A DNA stretch of 64,000 nt from Methylophilus sp. 5 (GTDB taxonomy: Bacteria > Pseudomonadota > Gammaproteobacteria > Burkholderiales > Methylophilaceae). This document shows positions 8,194 through 19,000 of this stretch, one piece after another (the first letter of the stretch is position 1; each line of letters opens with the position of its first letter). Where the stretch lies: positions 2,966,124 to 3,030,123 of the forward strand of contig NZ_KI911560.1 of NCBI RefSeq assembly GCF_000515275.1. Reading direction: 5' to 3'. The notes under the pieces are model-generated. The model saw nothing but the letters and a program-made list of their open reading frames with translations, did not search any database and was not told the DNA's origin. A program made the translations under genes and the position numbers.

Positions 8194-9372
8194 ATGATGA
8201 TTGATGCCGAAGATTTTTTAACTGCCCTGCACGCTGAGCAAGTGCAGTTTTTTGCCGGTGTGCCAGACTCACTGCTTAAAGAATTGTGTGCCTGCTTTTC
8301 AGATAGGCTTGCTACAGGCCAGCATGTGATTGCGGCCAATGAGGGCGGTGCCATTGGCTTAGCCATTGGCCACTACCTGGCAACCAATCAACCGGCGCTG
8401 GTTTATATGCAAAATTCAGGCTTGGGCAATGTGGTCAACCCGATCGCTTCACTGGCTGATCCGCAGGTGTATGGCATTCCTATGTTATTGGTGGTTGGCT
8501 GGCGTGGTGAGTTGTCTGCCGATGGCGCACAAATTCATGATGAACCGCAACATGTGAAACAAGGCCAGATCACGCTGCCGCAACTTGAGGTCATGGGCAT
8601 GCCTTATCAAGTCATGTCTACTGAGATCGACACGGCGCAGCAACAGCTGCAAACCCTGTTAAGCCAGGCCATGAAACGCCAAGGCCCGGTTGCCCTGGTG
8701 GTGCGTAAGCAAAGCTTTGCCCCTTACAAAAAAACCAGTGCAGCAACTCAACCGGCGGCTACACTGGCAGATAAATTGCCAGCGCTGCAAAGCCGTGAAC
8801 ACATGATTGAAGCCATCGTGGCTGATTTACCGCAAGATGCAGCGGTGGTCGCTACCACCGGCATGGCGTCACGTGAACTATTTGAACTCAGAAAAGCGCA
8901 ACAGGCCGGGCATGGCCGCGACTTTCTCACCGTTGGTGGCATGGGCCACGCTTCGCAAATTGCCTGCGGCATTGCGCTGGCACAACCTGAGCGCCAAGTG
9001 GTGTGTATTGATGGCGATGGCGCCCTGCTCATGCATATGGGCAGTTTGACCATTAGCGCCCAGCAATCCAACTTGCTGCATATCGTGCTCAATAACGGCG
9101 CGCATGACTCCGTCGGCGGCCAACCCACGGTGGCTGCGCAATTGGGCTTGGCCGAGATTGCCAGCGCGGCAGGCTATGCGCAGGTATTTAGTGTCTCTGG
9201 CGTAGCGCAATTGCAACAAGCATTGCAACACACATTAGCCAGCGGCAAAAGCAGCTTTATTGAAGTGCTGTGCCGCAAAGGCGCGCGTGCTGACCTCGGT
9301 CGCCCCACCCGCACGCCGGCGCAAAACAAGCAGGATTTTATGCAGTTTTTAACCGAGGCCGAATATGCTTGA
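8194..9372 (+). CDS. aepY: Phosphonopyruvate decarboxylase
   Basis: This thiamine-diphosphate enzyme decarboxylates phosphonopyruvate to phosphonoacetaldehyde, the step that pulls the unfavourable PEP mutase reaction forward. The protein has 392 residues, normal for AepY/Ppd. It shows the N-terminal pyrimidine-binding pattern (NEGGAIGLAIGHYLA, then MQNSGLGNVVNPIASL). The ThDP/Mg motif starts at GDGALLMHMGS and ends with NN (VLNNGAHDSVGGQ). The start has GCGGAGC upstream and lies 10 bases after aepX. The end overlaps the next gene by 8 bases. Confidence 0.95.
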   Translation: MMIDAEDFLTALHAEQVQFFAGVPDSLLKELCACFSDRLATGQHVIAANEGGAIGLAIGHYLATNQPALVYMQNSGLGNVVNPIASLADPQVYGIPMLLVVGWRGELSADGAQIHDEPQHVKQGQITLPQLEVMGMPYQVMSTEIDTAQQQLQTLLSQAMKRQGPVALVVRKQSFAPYKKTSAATQPAATLADKLPALQSREHMIEAIVADLPQDAAVVATTGMASRELFELRKAQQAGHGRDFLTVGGMGHASQIACGIALAQPERQVVCIDGDGALLMHMGSLTISAQQSNLLHIVLNNGAHDSVGGQPTVAAQLGLAEIASAAGYAQVFSVSGVAQLQQALQHTLASGKSSFIEVLCRKGARADLGRPTRTPAQNKQDFMQFLTEAEYA

Positions 9373-10360
9373 AGCCTCCCCTAATATACACGCCCATGTG
9401 GCCGCACAAAACCAGCACAAAGTGCTGTTTACCGCCGGGCCAGCGAGCTTGCTCGAAGAAAACCTGCTTGGCCTGCGCCCCTGTTTTGGCCGCGGAGATT
9501 TAGATTACAGCCAGGTTGAAGACGCGGTATTAAGCGCACTCAAAACCATGACTGGCCATGCGCAGATTACGCGCCTGCAAGGCTCTGCCAGCCTGGCGCT
9601 GGAAATCGCCAGCCTCAACTTTTTGCACGGCAAGGTGCTGGTGATAGACAGTGGCTATTATGCCCAGCGCCTGGTTAGCTTTGCGCAACTGGCGCAACGC
9701 ACGGCTGGCCAAGTGTCACTGGTGACTGTCTGCGACTGGCAACAACTGGCAAGCGTCAGTGGTCATTATGACTGGGTCGTCGCTTGCTATACCGAAACCA
9801 GTGCCGGTTTATTGTTGCCGATTGCCGATTTGCGCGCATTGGCAGATCGTGTGGGTGCGCAACTGATGCTGGATGCCACCGCCTCTATTGGGCTGGAGAC
9901 AGACCACGGCCTGGCCGATGTGATTGCCTACAGCTCTTGCAAAGGCTTGTTTGGCCTCACCGGCGCGGCGTTTATTGCTTTTAATCAATTACCCAAGCAC
10001 GAGGTCGACTCGTTTTACCTCAACTTGACGACGCACCTCGAACGCCGCATGACCGGCCCTTATCACGCCATTGCCTCTTTATACGAAGTATTGCCCAAGC
10101 ATGCTGATTTACGTGAAGCGGTGTTTATCAACAAAGCACACATGCTGAAAAAGATTGCCACCTACGCCACGCACCCTGTGCATTACCAACCAGTGTTGTG
10201 CACCTGGGTCGATGCCAAAGTGAGCAGCCAGGATGCGCGTGCAGTGCTGTACCAACCACGCGGCATTAGCCGTGGCAGCGTGGTTTGCCACTTAGGCGAA
10301 GCGCATCTGGGCAGCACGGCACAAGGGGCGATTCTCGATTTACTGGAGCTACAACCATGA
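9365..10360 (+). CDS. Class V aminotransferase, probable 2-aminoethylphosphonate-forming
   Basis: This PLP enzyme of 331 residues has FTAGPASL near the N terminus, as in PhnW. It has the cofactor Asp in LMLDATASIG and the likely Schiff-base Lys in SSCKGLFGLTGAAF. In this position it should aminate phosphonoacetaldehyde to 2-aminoethylphosphonate. It is shorter than catabolic PhnW (about 365), and no phosphonatase (phnX) is nearby, which favours the biosynthetic direction. It overlaps the aepY end by 8 bases and the next start by ATGA. The exact substrate is inferred from the operon. Confidence 0.8.
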   Translation: MLEASPNIHAHVAAQNQHKVLFTAGPASLLEENLLGLRPCFGRGDLDYSQVEDAVLSALKTMTGHAQITRLQGSASLALEIASLNFLHGKVLVIDSGYYAQRLVSFAQLAQRTAGQVSLVTVCDWQQLASVSGHYDWVVACYTETSAGLLLPIADLRALADRVGAQLMLDATASIGLETDHGLADVIAYSSCKGLFGLTGAAFIAFNQLPKHEVDSFYLNLTTHLERRMTGPYHAIASLYEVLPKHADLREAVFINKAHMLKKIATYATHPVHYQPVLCTWVDAKVSSQDARAVLYQPRGISRGSVVCHLGEAHLGSTAQGAILDLLELQP

Positions 10361-10770
10361 CGCAGCCGCCAAAACGCATTATGGTCGATATGTCAGCCAC
10401 GCTGATCCATCACGGCCACGTGCGCTTGTTAAAAGCCGCTAAGCAATTAGGCCATGTGGTGGTCGCGCTCACCACCGATGAAGAGATTCGTGCCAAAAAA
10501 GGCTACGAGCCTGAGCTTGATTATGCGGCACGCGCCGAAGTATTACTGGCACTGCGCGACGTAGACGAAGTGGTGCCTAGCCCCTGGCTGCTGGATGAAG
10601 CGTTTATACAATTGCACCAGATTGATCTGCTCGTACACGGCCACGATAACAGCAACCAGATTGCAGCCGATAAATTACATATTTTGCCGCGCACAGAAGG
10701 CATCAGCAGCACCTTGTTGCGTGCCCGCGTGCTCAAAGCCGTCAGTCAAAAAATGGAAGCAAATACATGA
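10357..10770 (+). CDS. Stand-alone cytidylyltransferase-like protein
   Basis: This is a single 137-residue nucleotidyltransferase domain of the glycerol-3-phosphate/ethanolamine-phosphate cytidylyltransferase type. It has the HxGH motif in ATLIHHGHVRLL (residues about 17-20) and a C-terminal EGISST that matches the family RTEGISTS/T motif. It would activate a phosphate or phosphonate alcohol/amine with CTP. I start it at the ATGA overlap with the preceding gene. This is the second such domain in the operon. The better-preserved EGISST here makes it the stronger candidate for the active enzyme. Confidence 0.82.
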   Translation: MTQPPKRIMVDMSATLIHHGHVRLLKAAKQLGHVVVALTTDEEIRAKKGYEPELDYAARAEVLLALRDVDEVVPSPWLLDEAFIQLHQIDLLVHGHDNSNQIAADKLHILPRTEGISSTLLRARVLKAVSQKMEANT

Positions 10771-11465
10771 GTAACCTCTGGCAACAGATTTGGGAAAAAC
10801 GCACGCTGCAACCGCAGCACGCCATCACGCTGGATACTTTGATTGCGCTGGATGGCTTTGATAGCGGCGCCGGTAAAATCAACCCGGCCGACTGGCAGGA
10901 ATATACGCGCCGTATCAGTGATAAACTGGGCCTTAGCTCTGGTGACTCTGTGTTTGAAGTCGGTTGTGGCGCCGGTGCTTTTTTATATGCGCTGCGTCAA
11001 CAACATACATTGACGGTGGGTGGCCTCGACTATGCCGCCGGGCTGATTGAAGCCGCGCAGCAGGCCATGCCTGATGGTGACTTTCAGGCGCAGCCTGCAC
11101 AAACCATGGCCACCGAGCCCCAATATGACTTTGTGATCGCCAACAGCGTGTTTCATTACTTTGACGAAGCCATGGCCGCCGAGGTATTCCAGGCCATGTG
11201 GCAAAAAGCCAAGGTGGGTGTCGCCATTCTGGATATCCCACATGCAGCCACGCGCGAAGCCTGCGAGCACGCCCGCCGCGATGCGCTGACAGTTGCCGAG
11301 TATGAAGAAAAATACCGTGGCTTGCACCACACCTATTACACCCCTGAATGGTTTAGCCAGCAATTGCCGCAAAAACCGCATCAGGTGTTTGAAAGCTGCG
11401 TACCCAATTATGCACAAAGCCAATTTCGCTTTAGTGTTATTTTTACTAAACGCTTGCATGGATAA
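10767..11465 (+). CDS. Class I SAM-dependent methyltransferase
   Basis: The 232-residue protein has SAM motif I (VFEVGCGAGAFLYAL, residues about 60-74), an acidic motif II (GLDYAAGLIEAAQ) and a motif IV region (YDFVIANSVFHYFDE). The start overlaps the previous stop by ATGA, so it is translationally coupled to the cytidylyltransferase. The substrate cannot be read from the sequence. The context suggests methylation of the amino group of aminoethylphosphonate or of a sugar in the final glycan. Confidence 0.8.
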   Translation: MSNLWQQIWEKRTLQPQHAITLDTLIALDGFDSGAGKINPADWQEYTRRISDKLGLSSGDSVFEVGCGAGAFLYALRQQHTLTVGGLDYAAGLIEAAQQAMPDGDFQAQPAQTMATEPQYDFVIANSVFHYFDEAMAAEVFQAMWQKAKVGVAILDIPHAATREACEHARRDALTVAEYEEKYRGLHHTYYTPEWFSQQLPQKPHQVFESCVPNYAQSQFRFSVIFTKRLHG

Positions 11466-11471
11466 ACCATC

Positions 11472-12863
11472 ATGACGAATACCCTTTCGCACCAACCTGT
11501 GTTCACCTTTTTTTATACTGACAACTGCGAACGCCAGGCATTGGCACCCGTTGCCGACGAAATCGCCAGCAGAGGCTATGTGATTCAATGGAGCACCGAC
11601 TCCAGGCAATATGCCGAGGTTGGCGTTTACTGCGAGCATGCTTGCAAACCCAATGCCGGATTTTCTGTCATATTGCTGCACGATTTGGCCCAGCGCCATG
11701 ATATCTGGCCACATTTCTGGCACCACGAGCCCTGGTCTGCCTTTGACATTGGCGTTGTGCCAGGCCCAGCCTGGGTTGAGCGCTGGCAAACACAAGCTAA
11801 TTTCAAGCAGGCGCAGCCCAAGCTAGGTATGTTTGACCTCGGTTGGCCCAAGGCTGATTTGGTCTATCGCAATCAGGATACCTTTAAACAAGAAGCGCAA
11901 AAATTGCGTGAGCAGCTGGGCTTAAAATACGAGCACTCTATTTTGTATGCGCCATCATGGGAAAACCACGGCAAGCAAGATGAGTTTGTGCAAAGCCTGA
12001 AAGACTTGCCAGTCAACCTGCTGCTAAAACAAGCACCATGGTCAGACAAATACCGCTGGGTGCTGAATAACATCGACGAGATGGACGCACTGCATCGCGA
12101 TTGCGCCGATAACGTGTATGTGATTGATCGCGAAATCAGCATTATGTATTGCTTAGGGTTGGCCGACGTGATGGTGTCGGATGAGTCTAGTGTACTCACA
12201 GAAGCCTTATTGCTCGATGTGCCCGGCATTGCCGTCACCGACTGGCTGATTCCAGACACCAATCCGCCGCGCCCGGCCAGTGTGCCGTATGACTACGTGA
12301 TTAAAACCGTGAAAGCCGACTTGCGCCGCACGGTTGAAGACGTGCTGCAAAACGCCGCCACCTACCAGCAACAACTCGCCCAAAACAAACAACACCAGTT
12401 TGCCCACCTGGGGCAAAGTGCCACCTTGATTGCCGATAACATTCTCGCCGCCCTCGCTGGCGCAACAGAATTACCGACGCCAGCGATTAAATCTCAGGTA
12501 GAGGTTGACCGTAACACCTATCACTATGCCGAAAAACTGGCCGCCGAAGGCGATATGAAACTGTCTACGCAAGTGATGCTGGAGCTGATTAAAAAAGAAA
12601 GTTGTTGCTGGGAGCCTTACAATGACTTGGGGACGTTGTTAGTCAGCCAGGGCCAATTTGAAGATGCCGAGCTGCTGCTGGAAAAAGCCGTACTATTGGC
12701 ACAAGAAAATGCGACGATTCCGCTCAGCAACCTGACAGAGGTCTATTGCCTGCAACAAAAAGCAGATAAGGCCTTGTTAACCTTGGCCAAACTTAGCAAA
12801 TACACACCTAACCCGGTGGGCTCTATTCCGCATATTCGCCGTTGCATGGAAACCATGTTTTAA
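11472..12863 (+). CDS. TagF-like CDP-alcohol phosphotransferase with TPR tail
   Basis: Residues about 1-345 resemble the CDP-glycerol:glycerophosphotransferase family (TagF/TagB). They have the conserved segments ILYAPSWENHG, LLLKQAPWSD and VMVSDESSVLTEALLLDVPG, the family's nucleotide-binding C-terminal part. Residues about 355-463 are TPR-like helices (AEKLAAEGDMKLSTQVMLEL, then NDLGTLLVSQGQFEDAELLLE). The family transfers an alcohol phosphate from a CDP/CMP donor to a glycan. Here the donor is presumably a CMP-phosphonate made by the operon. The TPR tail may hold the acceptor protein or the neighbouring TPR-rich glycosyltransferase. It lies six bases after the methyltransferase and is the last gene before a terminator. 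Confidence 0.82.
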   Translation: MTNTLSHQPVFTFFYTDNCERQALAPVADEIASRGYVIQWSTDSRQYAEVGVYCEHACKPNAGFSVILLHDLAQRHDIWPHFWHHEPWSAFDIGVVPGPAWVERWQTQANFKQAQPKLGMFDLGWPKADLVYRNQDTFKQEAQKLREQLGLKYEHSILYAPSWENHGKQDEFVQSLKDLPVNLLLKQAPWSDKYRWVLNNIDEMDALHRDCADNVYVIDREISIMYCLGLADVMVSDESSVLTEALLLDVPGIAVTDWLIPDTNPPRPASVPYDYVIKTVKADLRRTVEDVLQNAATYQQQLAQNKQHQFAHLGQSATLIADNILAALAGATELPTPAIKSQVEVDRNTYHYAEKLAAEGDMKLSTQVMLELIKKESCCWEPYNDLGTLLVSQGQFEDAELLLEKAVLLAQENATIPLSNLTEVYCLQQKADKALLTLAKLSKYTPNPVGSIPHIRRCMETMF

Positions 12864-12884
12864 AACACGCCATACCGCATCTTT

Positions 12885-12917
12885 AAAATCCGGCCACCTG
12901 CGTATGCCGGATTTTTT
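12885..12917 (+). terminator. Terminator of the phosphonate operon
   Basis: AAAATCCGGC and GCCGGATTTT form a 10-bp stem around an 11-base loop. A T run follows, 21 bases after the last stop codon of the plus-strand operon. Confidence 0.88.
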
Positions 12918-12951
12918 ATTGACTGACTGTTCTACCTGTTCTACAGGCATT

Positions 12952-12985
12952 AAAAAAGCATGCACATCACGGTGCATGCTTTTTT
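12952..12985 (-). terminator. Terminator of the giant glycosyltransferase gene
   Basis: AAAAAAGCATGCAC and GTGCATGCTTTTTT form a perfect 14-bp stem with a 6-base loop. It lies 15 bases after the stop of the minus-strand 2494-codon gene. The A/T ends allow function in both directions. Confidence 0.9.
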
Positions 12986-13000
12986 AATCAGCGCTGCTTG

Positions 13001-16000
13001 TTATGTAAACAGTTGGCGCACCGGTAACTCGGCACGCGTGAACTCAGCCGTGAGGCCATTCACCACATGCTCTGGCGCACCTTGCGTCATATTTTGCAGA
13101 CGGTTAAACACACTGATCAACGCTTGTAGTTGGTCATCGCGGTAATGGTAGCCATTGGCCTCCAGCACCGCCAGCGTCAAGCTACCAAGGTTGCTTGGCG
13201 TGCTGGCATGTGGTTTGCCGCAACTGCGCACGCGGTGCAAGGTGAGGAACAAACCTCGCAAAGCCACAAAAGCCACTGGTAGCGGGATAGCAAAATCCCA
13301 TTCCAGGTCAAAGAAATGGCCCTGCCCGGCTTTATCCATCACAAAATTGGTTGGCGTCGCATCAAAATACTGTGAAGGCAGCAAGGCTGAATAGCCCGCA
13401 AACTCTGGCAAGGTTTTGCCGCCTGTTAGCGCAGCGGCCTCCAGGCCTTGCAACCAGGGCGCAGCCCAGGCCGCCAGGTCTTCTACACGCCAGCCAGGGC
13501 GGTTCATCAACTGGGTCAGTTTGTCCATCCACAACTGGCCGCCATGGTAAGGTGCGTGCTCCCACGCAGCCTGCAACAACTGTGCAGTTTCACCAGTATT
13601 ACGCGTACGCGTTGCCAAGCCTTGCTCTGCCTGCACAAACTGGGTTTCTTTGCTAAACACTGCCTGGCGTTGGCAACCATAATGCGCAGCTAATACGTCA
13701 GGGTGCAATTTAGTTGCCTGGCGTTGCGGGTAAGCCACAAACATAAAGGAGTTGGCCACATCTTCAACCAGGTTATTACGTGCAATCACCTGCCAGGCGT
13801 TCTCGAGTGAAAATGTCGGATGACGTGGTGATTGTCTGTCATGCACCACTGAGCCAGCGGCCAATGCGCCTACATCCCAGCCTGCGGCACGGTGTGCCTG
13901 GTTAAAACCCTCCGGGTAAATCACGCTGACAGGGGTTTTATAGTCAGGTAATGGTACATAAAGCTCGGTTGTTTCAAAGCCTGCACTGCGGATCAAGGCA
14001 TCCAGTTCTACGCGGCCAAACGTGATCGGGCTGGTCGTGCTGTAAGAATCATTGATGCCATACATGGCTTGCCCCATATGGTCTTCAGGCGCGCCGCAAA
14101 AGTACTTGAGGCCTAACTGGTTTTCAATCGCCACGATCAGCATGCCATCTTCTTTAAGGAAAGACTTGGCCGTTTGCAGCAAAAAGCGCAAAGGATCGGC
14201 TTCTTTCACATAGACCTGCGCGTATTCAAGCACGCCTATCAAAGTGACGACATCAAATTTTTCATCGGTTTCAAACGACTGAATCAGGTCAGAGTAAATC
14301 GTCACATTGTTCAAATCGACACAACGCTGGCCGATCACGCGCGCACGATTCGGGCTACCTTCCAGCGCCACCACTTCACCACCCAACTCGCCCAAAAAGC
14401 GGGTAATCGCGCCGCAACCGGCGCCCAACTCTAATACTTTACCGTTGGCGATTTTGTCAGCAAACGGACGTAACAAATTGGCACGTTGTGAAGTCAGGTG
14501 ATAGTAACTCGGCCAGTCGGTCGCCTTGGCGGCCAACTCACTCGAAAACACGCTCTTGTCGCGGGACTGGCGAATCATGTCATACAGGCGCTGCTCGGCA
14601 TTGCCCACATCCTGGTAGCCAAACGCCTCATTTTGCGCGCGCTGATAAAAGTTGTCTTGCGCACGGTAAATATACGGCCCTTTGCGCACAACATCAGCGG
14701 CAACCGCGGGCTGGCTGTATTGGCCTTGCAATGCATCCGCATCAGCGGCGGCCAGGCCATTCTGGCGGGCAAACGTGATCACATCCAGCACTTCATTTTT
14801 GGGTGCCGTCAACGACAGCTCGCCAATGTAAGCTTGCCAGTAGGCAGGTTGTTGCGGTGCCAGGATCACAGCCTGCTCCAGCAGCGGCAAGACTTCTTCT
14901 GCTTTGCCCGCTTGTTGTGCCAATAACCCTAACTGAAAATACGTGGCAGCATGCTTGTCGTCGATACGCAAGATTTCCTGATAAAAGCGCATCGCCTGCG
15001 CTAAATCACCTTGTTGCTGCATTTGCAACGCCTGCTGAAACACCTCAGTAATCGAGTCTTGCAGTGCGTTAGCCGGTGCCGCTTGTGGGTTAAGTGTTGT
15101 ATTCATAGAGATACCTTTATCAGAGGGTTCAGTCACGCCTGGCGCAACAGAAGGTTCTTTCAGCGTTAAGGAAGGAATAGCAAAGCTTGTGGCAGCTTGC
15201 CCCTGGCACCAGCGCTGCCACATCTGGCGCACGGCCTGTGACAAGGCTTGCGCCAATGGGGTCGCTTGTGCCAATGCAGACTGCGCAAAACGTGCGCGCA
15301 TAGTGGCGCGTAAATCAGCCAGCGCTTGCAGGTCAGACAATACATATTGAGCTTGTGGTACAAATTGCTGCGGGGTTGCTGCTACCCAGTCGGTAAGACC
15401 CAGATGCTGCATCAGCGCCATGGCACCACGGCTGGCCAGTCGGTCGCCAGCCACACACAGTGTTGGTACGCCCATCCATAACGCATGGGCCGTGGTGGTC
15501 ACGCCATTAGACGGGAATGTATCCAGGCAAATATCGACCAAGTGATATTGCTGCAAATAATTGCGCATATCGGTGCGAGCATAAAACGATAGGCGATCAG
15601 CCGAGATACCCGTTTCGGCAAACCATTGCTGCACATGCGTACATGCGCCCGCCTCTGCCATGCCGCCCACTACCATACGGCTGCCTGGGCAAGCCTGCAT
15701 TACAGCGGCCCATTGTTGCACCGTGGCTTGGGTAATTTTGTTGGGGCGGTTAAAGCAGCCAAAAGTGATAAAGCCATTGCTGAGCGCAGGCAAAGTATTG
15801 ACGGCTGGTGCCTGTGGATGCGGTACAAAGGGCGCATTCACCGGCAATTGCACCAGCTGCTCGGTAAACTGCTGGTCAAACTGCCCGGCTGGCAACAATG
15901 CACTGTCGGCCAGGTAATAATCCATAGACGTCAGGCCTGTGGTATTCAAATAACCTAACCAACTGGCCTGCACGGGTGCTGGTTTTCTGGCAAACGTCAG

Positions 16001-19000
16001 TAAGCGATTGCCAGAGGTGTGGCCGGACAAATCAATCAGGATATCAATCTGGTCTTGCCTGATGGTCTCTGCCAGTGCTTCATCGGATACGCTTGAAACC
16101 ATGCGCCATTGTTTGAAGTACTGACGCATCTCGGCAGTGACTTCGTCCTCCAGTGCGTAATTAGCATAGGCAAACAGGTGCAATGTGCTGTCCTGCGCCA
16201 GCGAAGGCAACAAAGGCAACAGAAAATGCGCCACTGAATGCGCGCGCAAATCGGCAGAGACAAAACCGACACGCAGCGGACGTGCTGCATCACGCGTATT
16301 GCTGTGCGGCTGCCAATCGGCTTTTAACGGCGCCTCATACAGTGCGGCATAAGCCGTATGCGCTTGCAACAAGGCTTCGTTATCCACATGCGCGGCATGC
16401 GTCATGCAAAATAGCAAATTGCTAAAGCAATCGGCATACTGCGGCTGCAAGCGCAGCGCCTGCTTGAATTGCTTGATGGCTTCATCGACCTCGCCCAAAT
16501 CTTTGAGCACACTACCCAGATTGTTATATGCCGCAGCGTAATCTGGTTTCAGGTGTATGGCCTGGGCAAAGGCGGCTGCGGCTGCATTGAGTTCATTTTG
16601 TGCTTTGAGGACCAGCCCGTAGTAGCAATGCTCTTCAGCGCTTTGCTTATTCAGCGCCAGCGCTTTGCTGGCCGCTAGGCGGGCATCTTTCTTCTGTATC
16701 ATTAACACATCAGACAGCATTTTCCAGCCACTGAGCCAGACAGGATATTGCTGCAATAGGGTATGCAATTCACCTTCCATCTCGGCATATTGCTGTTGTT
16801 CGAACAGGCCCAGCAATGCTTGCTGGACTTGATCTGATGGCTGTATATTGGTCGTTTGCACTGGCAACTGCCAGTCTTGCATCAGCGCTTGCAAAGCCTG
16901 TGCATGCTGGCCATTACTCATGGCTTGCGCGAATACTTGCTCCAGCTTGGCGGTCTCATTACTGTTTTTGAGTGCCGTCAGATAGCTGCTTAACAACTGC
17001 CACTGCGCTGGGGCTAGCGCATAAGCCTGCGCCAGCAAGCGCAATGCCTCTGTTTGCTGCCTAGCCTGCCAGTAAATCAAACCCAAATTATGGGTAGCGA
17101 GTGCATGCTGGACATCTACCGCAAGAATTTCCTGGTATAGCTGCCTGGCCGTTTCCAGGTCGCCCTGCTGCTGTGCACGTGAAGCCAGGTCAAATACCTC
17201 GGCCATCGAGTCTTGCAAGGCAGTCGATACTGGCGTCTGAGTGGGTTCCCACTTGTGGCGATAGCTCAAATAGGTTTCACGCCAGCGCGCACTGCCAAAA
17301 GCCCCGCCACTCTGGTGTGTCATGCGTACAGGCCACACGCCTAGTTTCAACCCGGCACGCGTGGCGGTACGGCAAAAATCCAGGTCATAAAAATGAAACT
17401 CAAACTGCTGGTCAAAACGCACGCCGCTTTGCAGCAAGGTTTGCTTGTGTGCGGCCAGAAAAACGCCGTCCATCAACTGGCACTCACCAGACACATCACC
17501 ATAACTGGAGGCTGGGCCAAATGCATGCTGGCCATGGCTCACGGCACCACGCAAATAGCGCGTATCGTCCCAGGTGAACTGCAAATCTACAAAGCACCAG
17601 CCAGGCTGGCCAGGCTGCACCCGGGCATTGCCTGCAATGCCAATCACATCATATTGCTGCAAGCCCTGCTGCATGGTGTGTACAAAAGCGTTTTCATCCA
17701 GCCAGACATCATCGTGTATCAGTACCAGCAAGGCATGGTCAGGCGCGGCAGCAATCGCTTCATTAAACACTTGCGATAAGCCGCGTGTGTTTTCATAAGC
17801 CACCACTGGCACCAAGCGCTGATCCTGCTGCATATGCCGTTTGAGTGACCGGCCCAAAGCAGACTCACGCCAAAAGGCTTGTTCTGTCATGCGCGTTGCA
17901 CTCACTACCCAAACTGGCTGCTCACCGGCAAAAGCATCTTGCACCGGGGCCGCAGCCAATAGCTGCTCAGGGCTTAAATCTGCCAGTGTTTGCTGCCAGA
18001 GGCCAAACAGTAATTGCTCAAAGTCGTGGGCAAACTGCCCGGCATTCATCAATGGTGAAGCCAGCACCTGCTCACGCAGTTGCGCGCGCAAGGCAGCTAA
18101 CGCATCCAGGTCGCTCGCCAGCGCAATCGCTTTGCGCACGTAGTCAGCACGGCTGGTTGCCACCCAATCATGCAAGCCCACGCACTGCAAAAAGCTTGCC
18201 CCCTGGCGGGCAATTAAAGTGTCTCCGAGCAAAGTGACGGTGGGCACGCCCATCCATAAGGCTTCGCAGGTGGTGGTGCCGCCCGTAAACGGGAACGTAT
18301 CCAGAATCACATCCACCTGATGATGATTACGCAGGTATTCTTCTCGTGGCACCATGCCAGATAAGGTGCAGCGTGCCGCGGCAATACCGTATTGTTGTAA
18401 CCTGGCCAAGGCTTCTTCGCGCACCAGGCCATCATTAAACGCCTTGCTTTGCCAGAACAAGCTGGCCGTTGGCAAGGCCTGCAAGACTTCACCCCAGCAA
18501 GCTAATACGTCGTCACTCACCTTGCTGTAGTTTTGAAAACAACCAAATGTCAGCGTCCCGCTGGTCAATGCCGGTAAGGCATTCACAGCAACATCGCAAG
18601 GCGGTGCAGTAAAGCACATGCGTGTATGTGGCAGATGTACCACTTGCTCGGTGAACTGTGTTGCCACCTGCGCATCAATACTCACCGGGTCAGCAATCAC
18701 ATAATCCATGACTGGCAAGCCAGTCGTCCCCCAGTAACCGAGCCAGGTCGCCTGCACCGGTGCAGGTTTATGCGCAAAAATCGGTAAACGGGTGCCACCA
18801 GACAAACCGGATAAATCCAGCAAAATGTGCACACCATCTTCGCGAATCTGTTTCGCCGCCTGTGCATCGGTCAATCCGGCCAGCGAGCGCCACTGGTTGC
18901 ATAAATCTTTCAACTCATGCGAAAAAGCATCTTCACGGCCATCGGTTGAATATCCATAGATTTCTAAACGGCTGGCATCAAAAGCCTGCAACCATTGATG

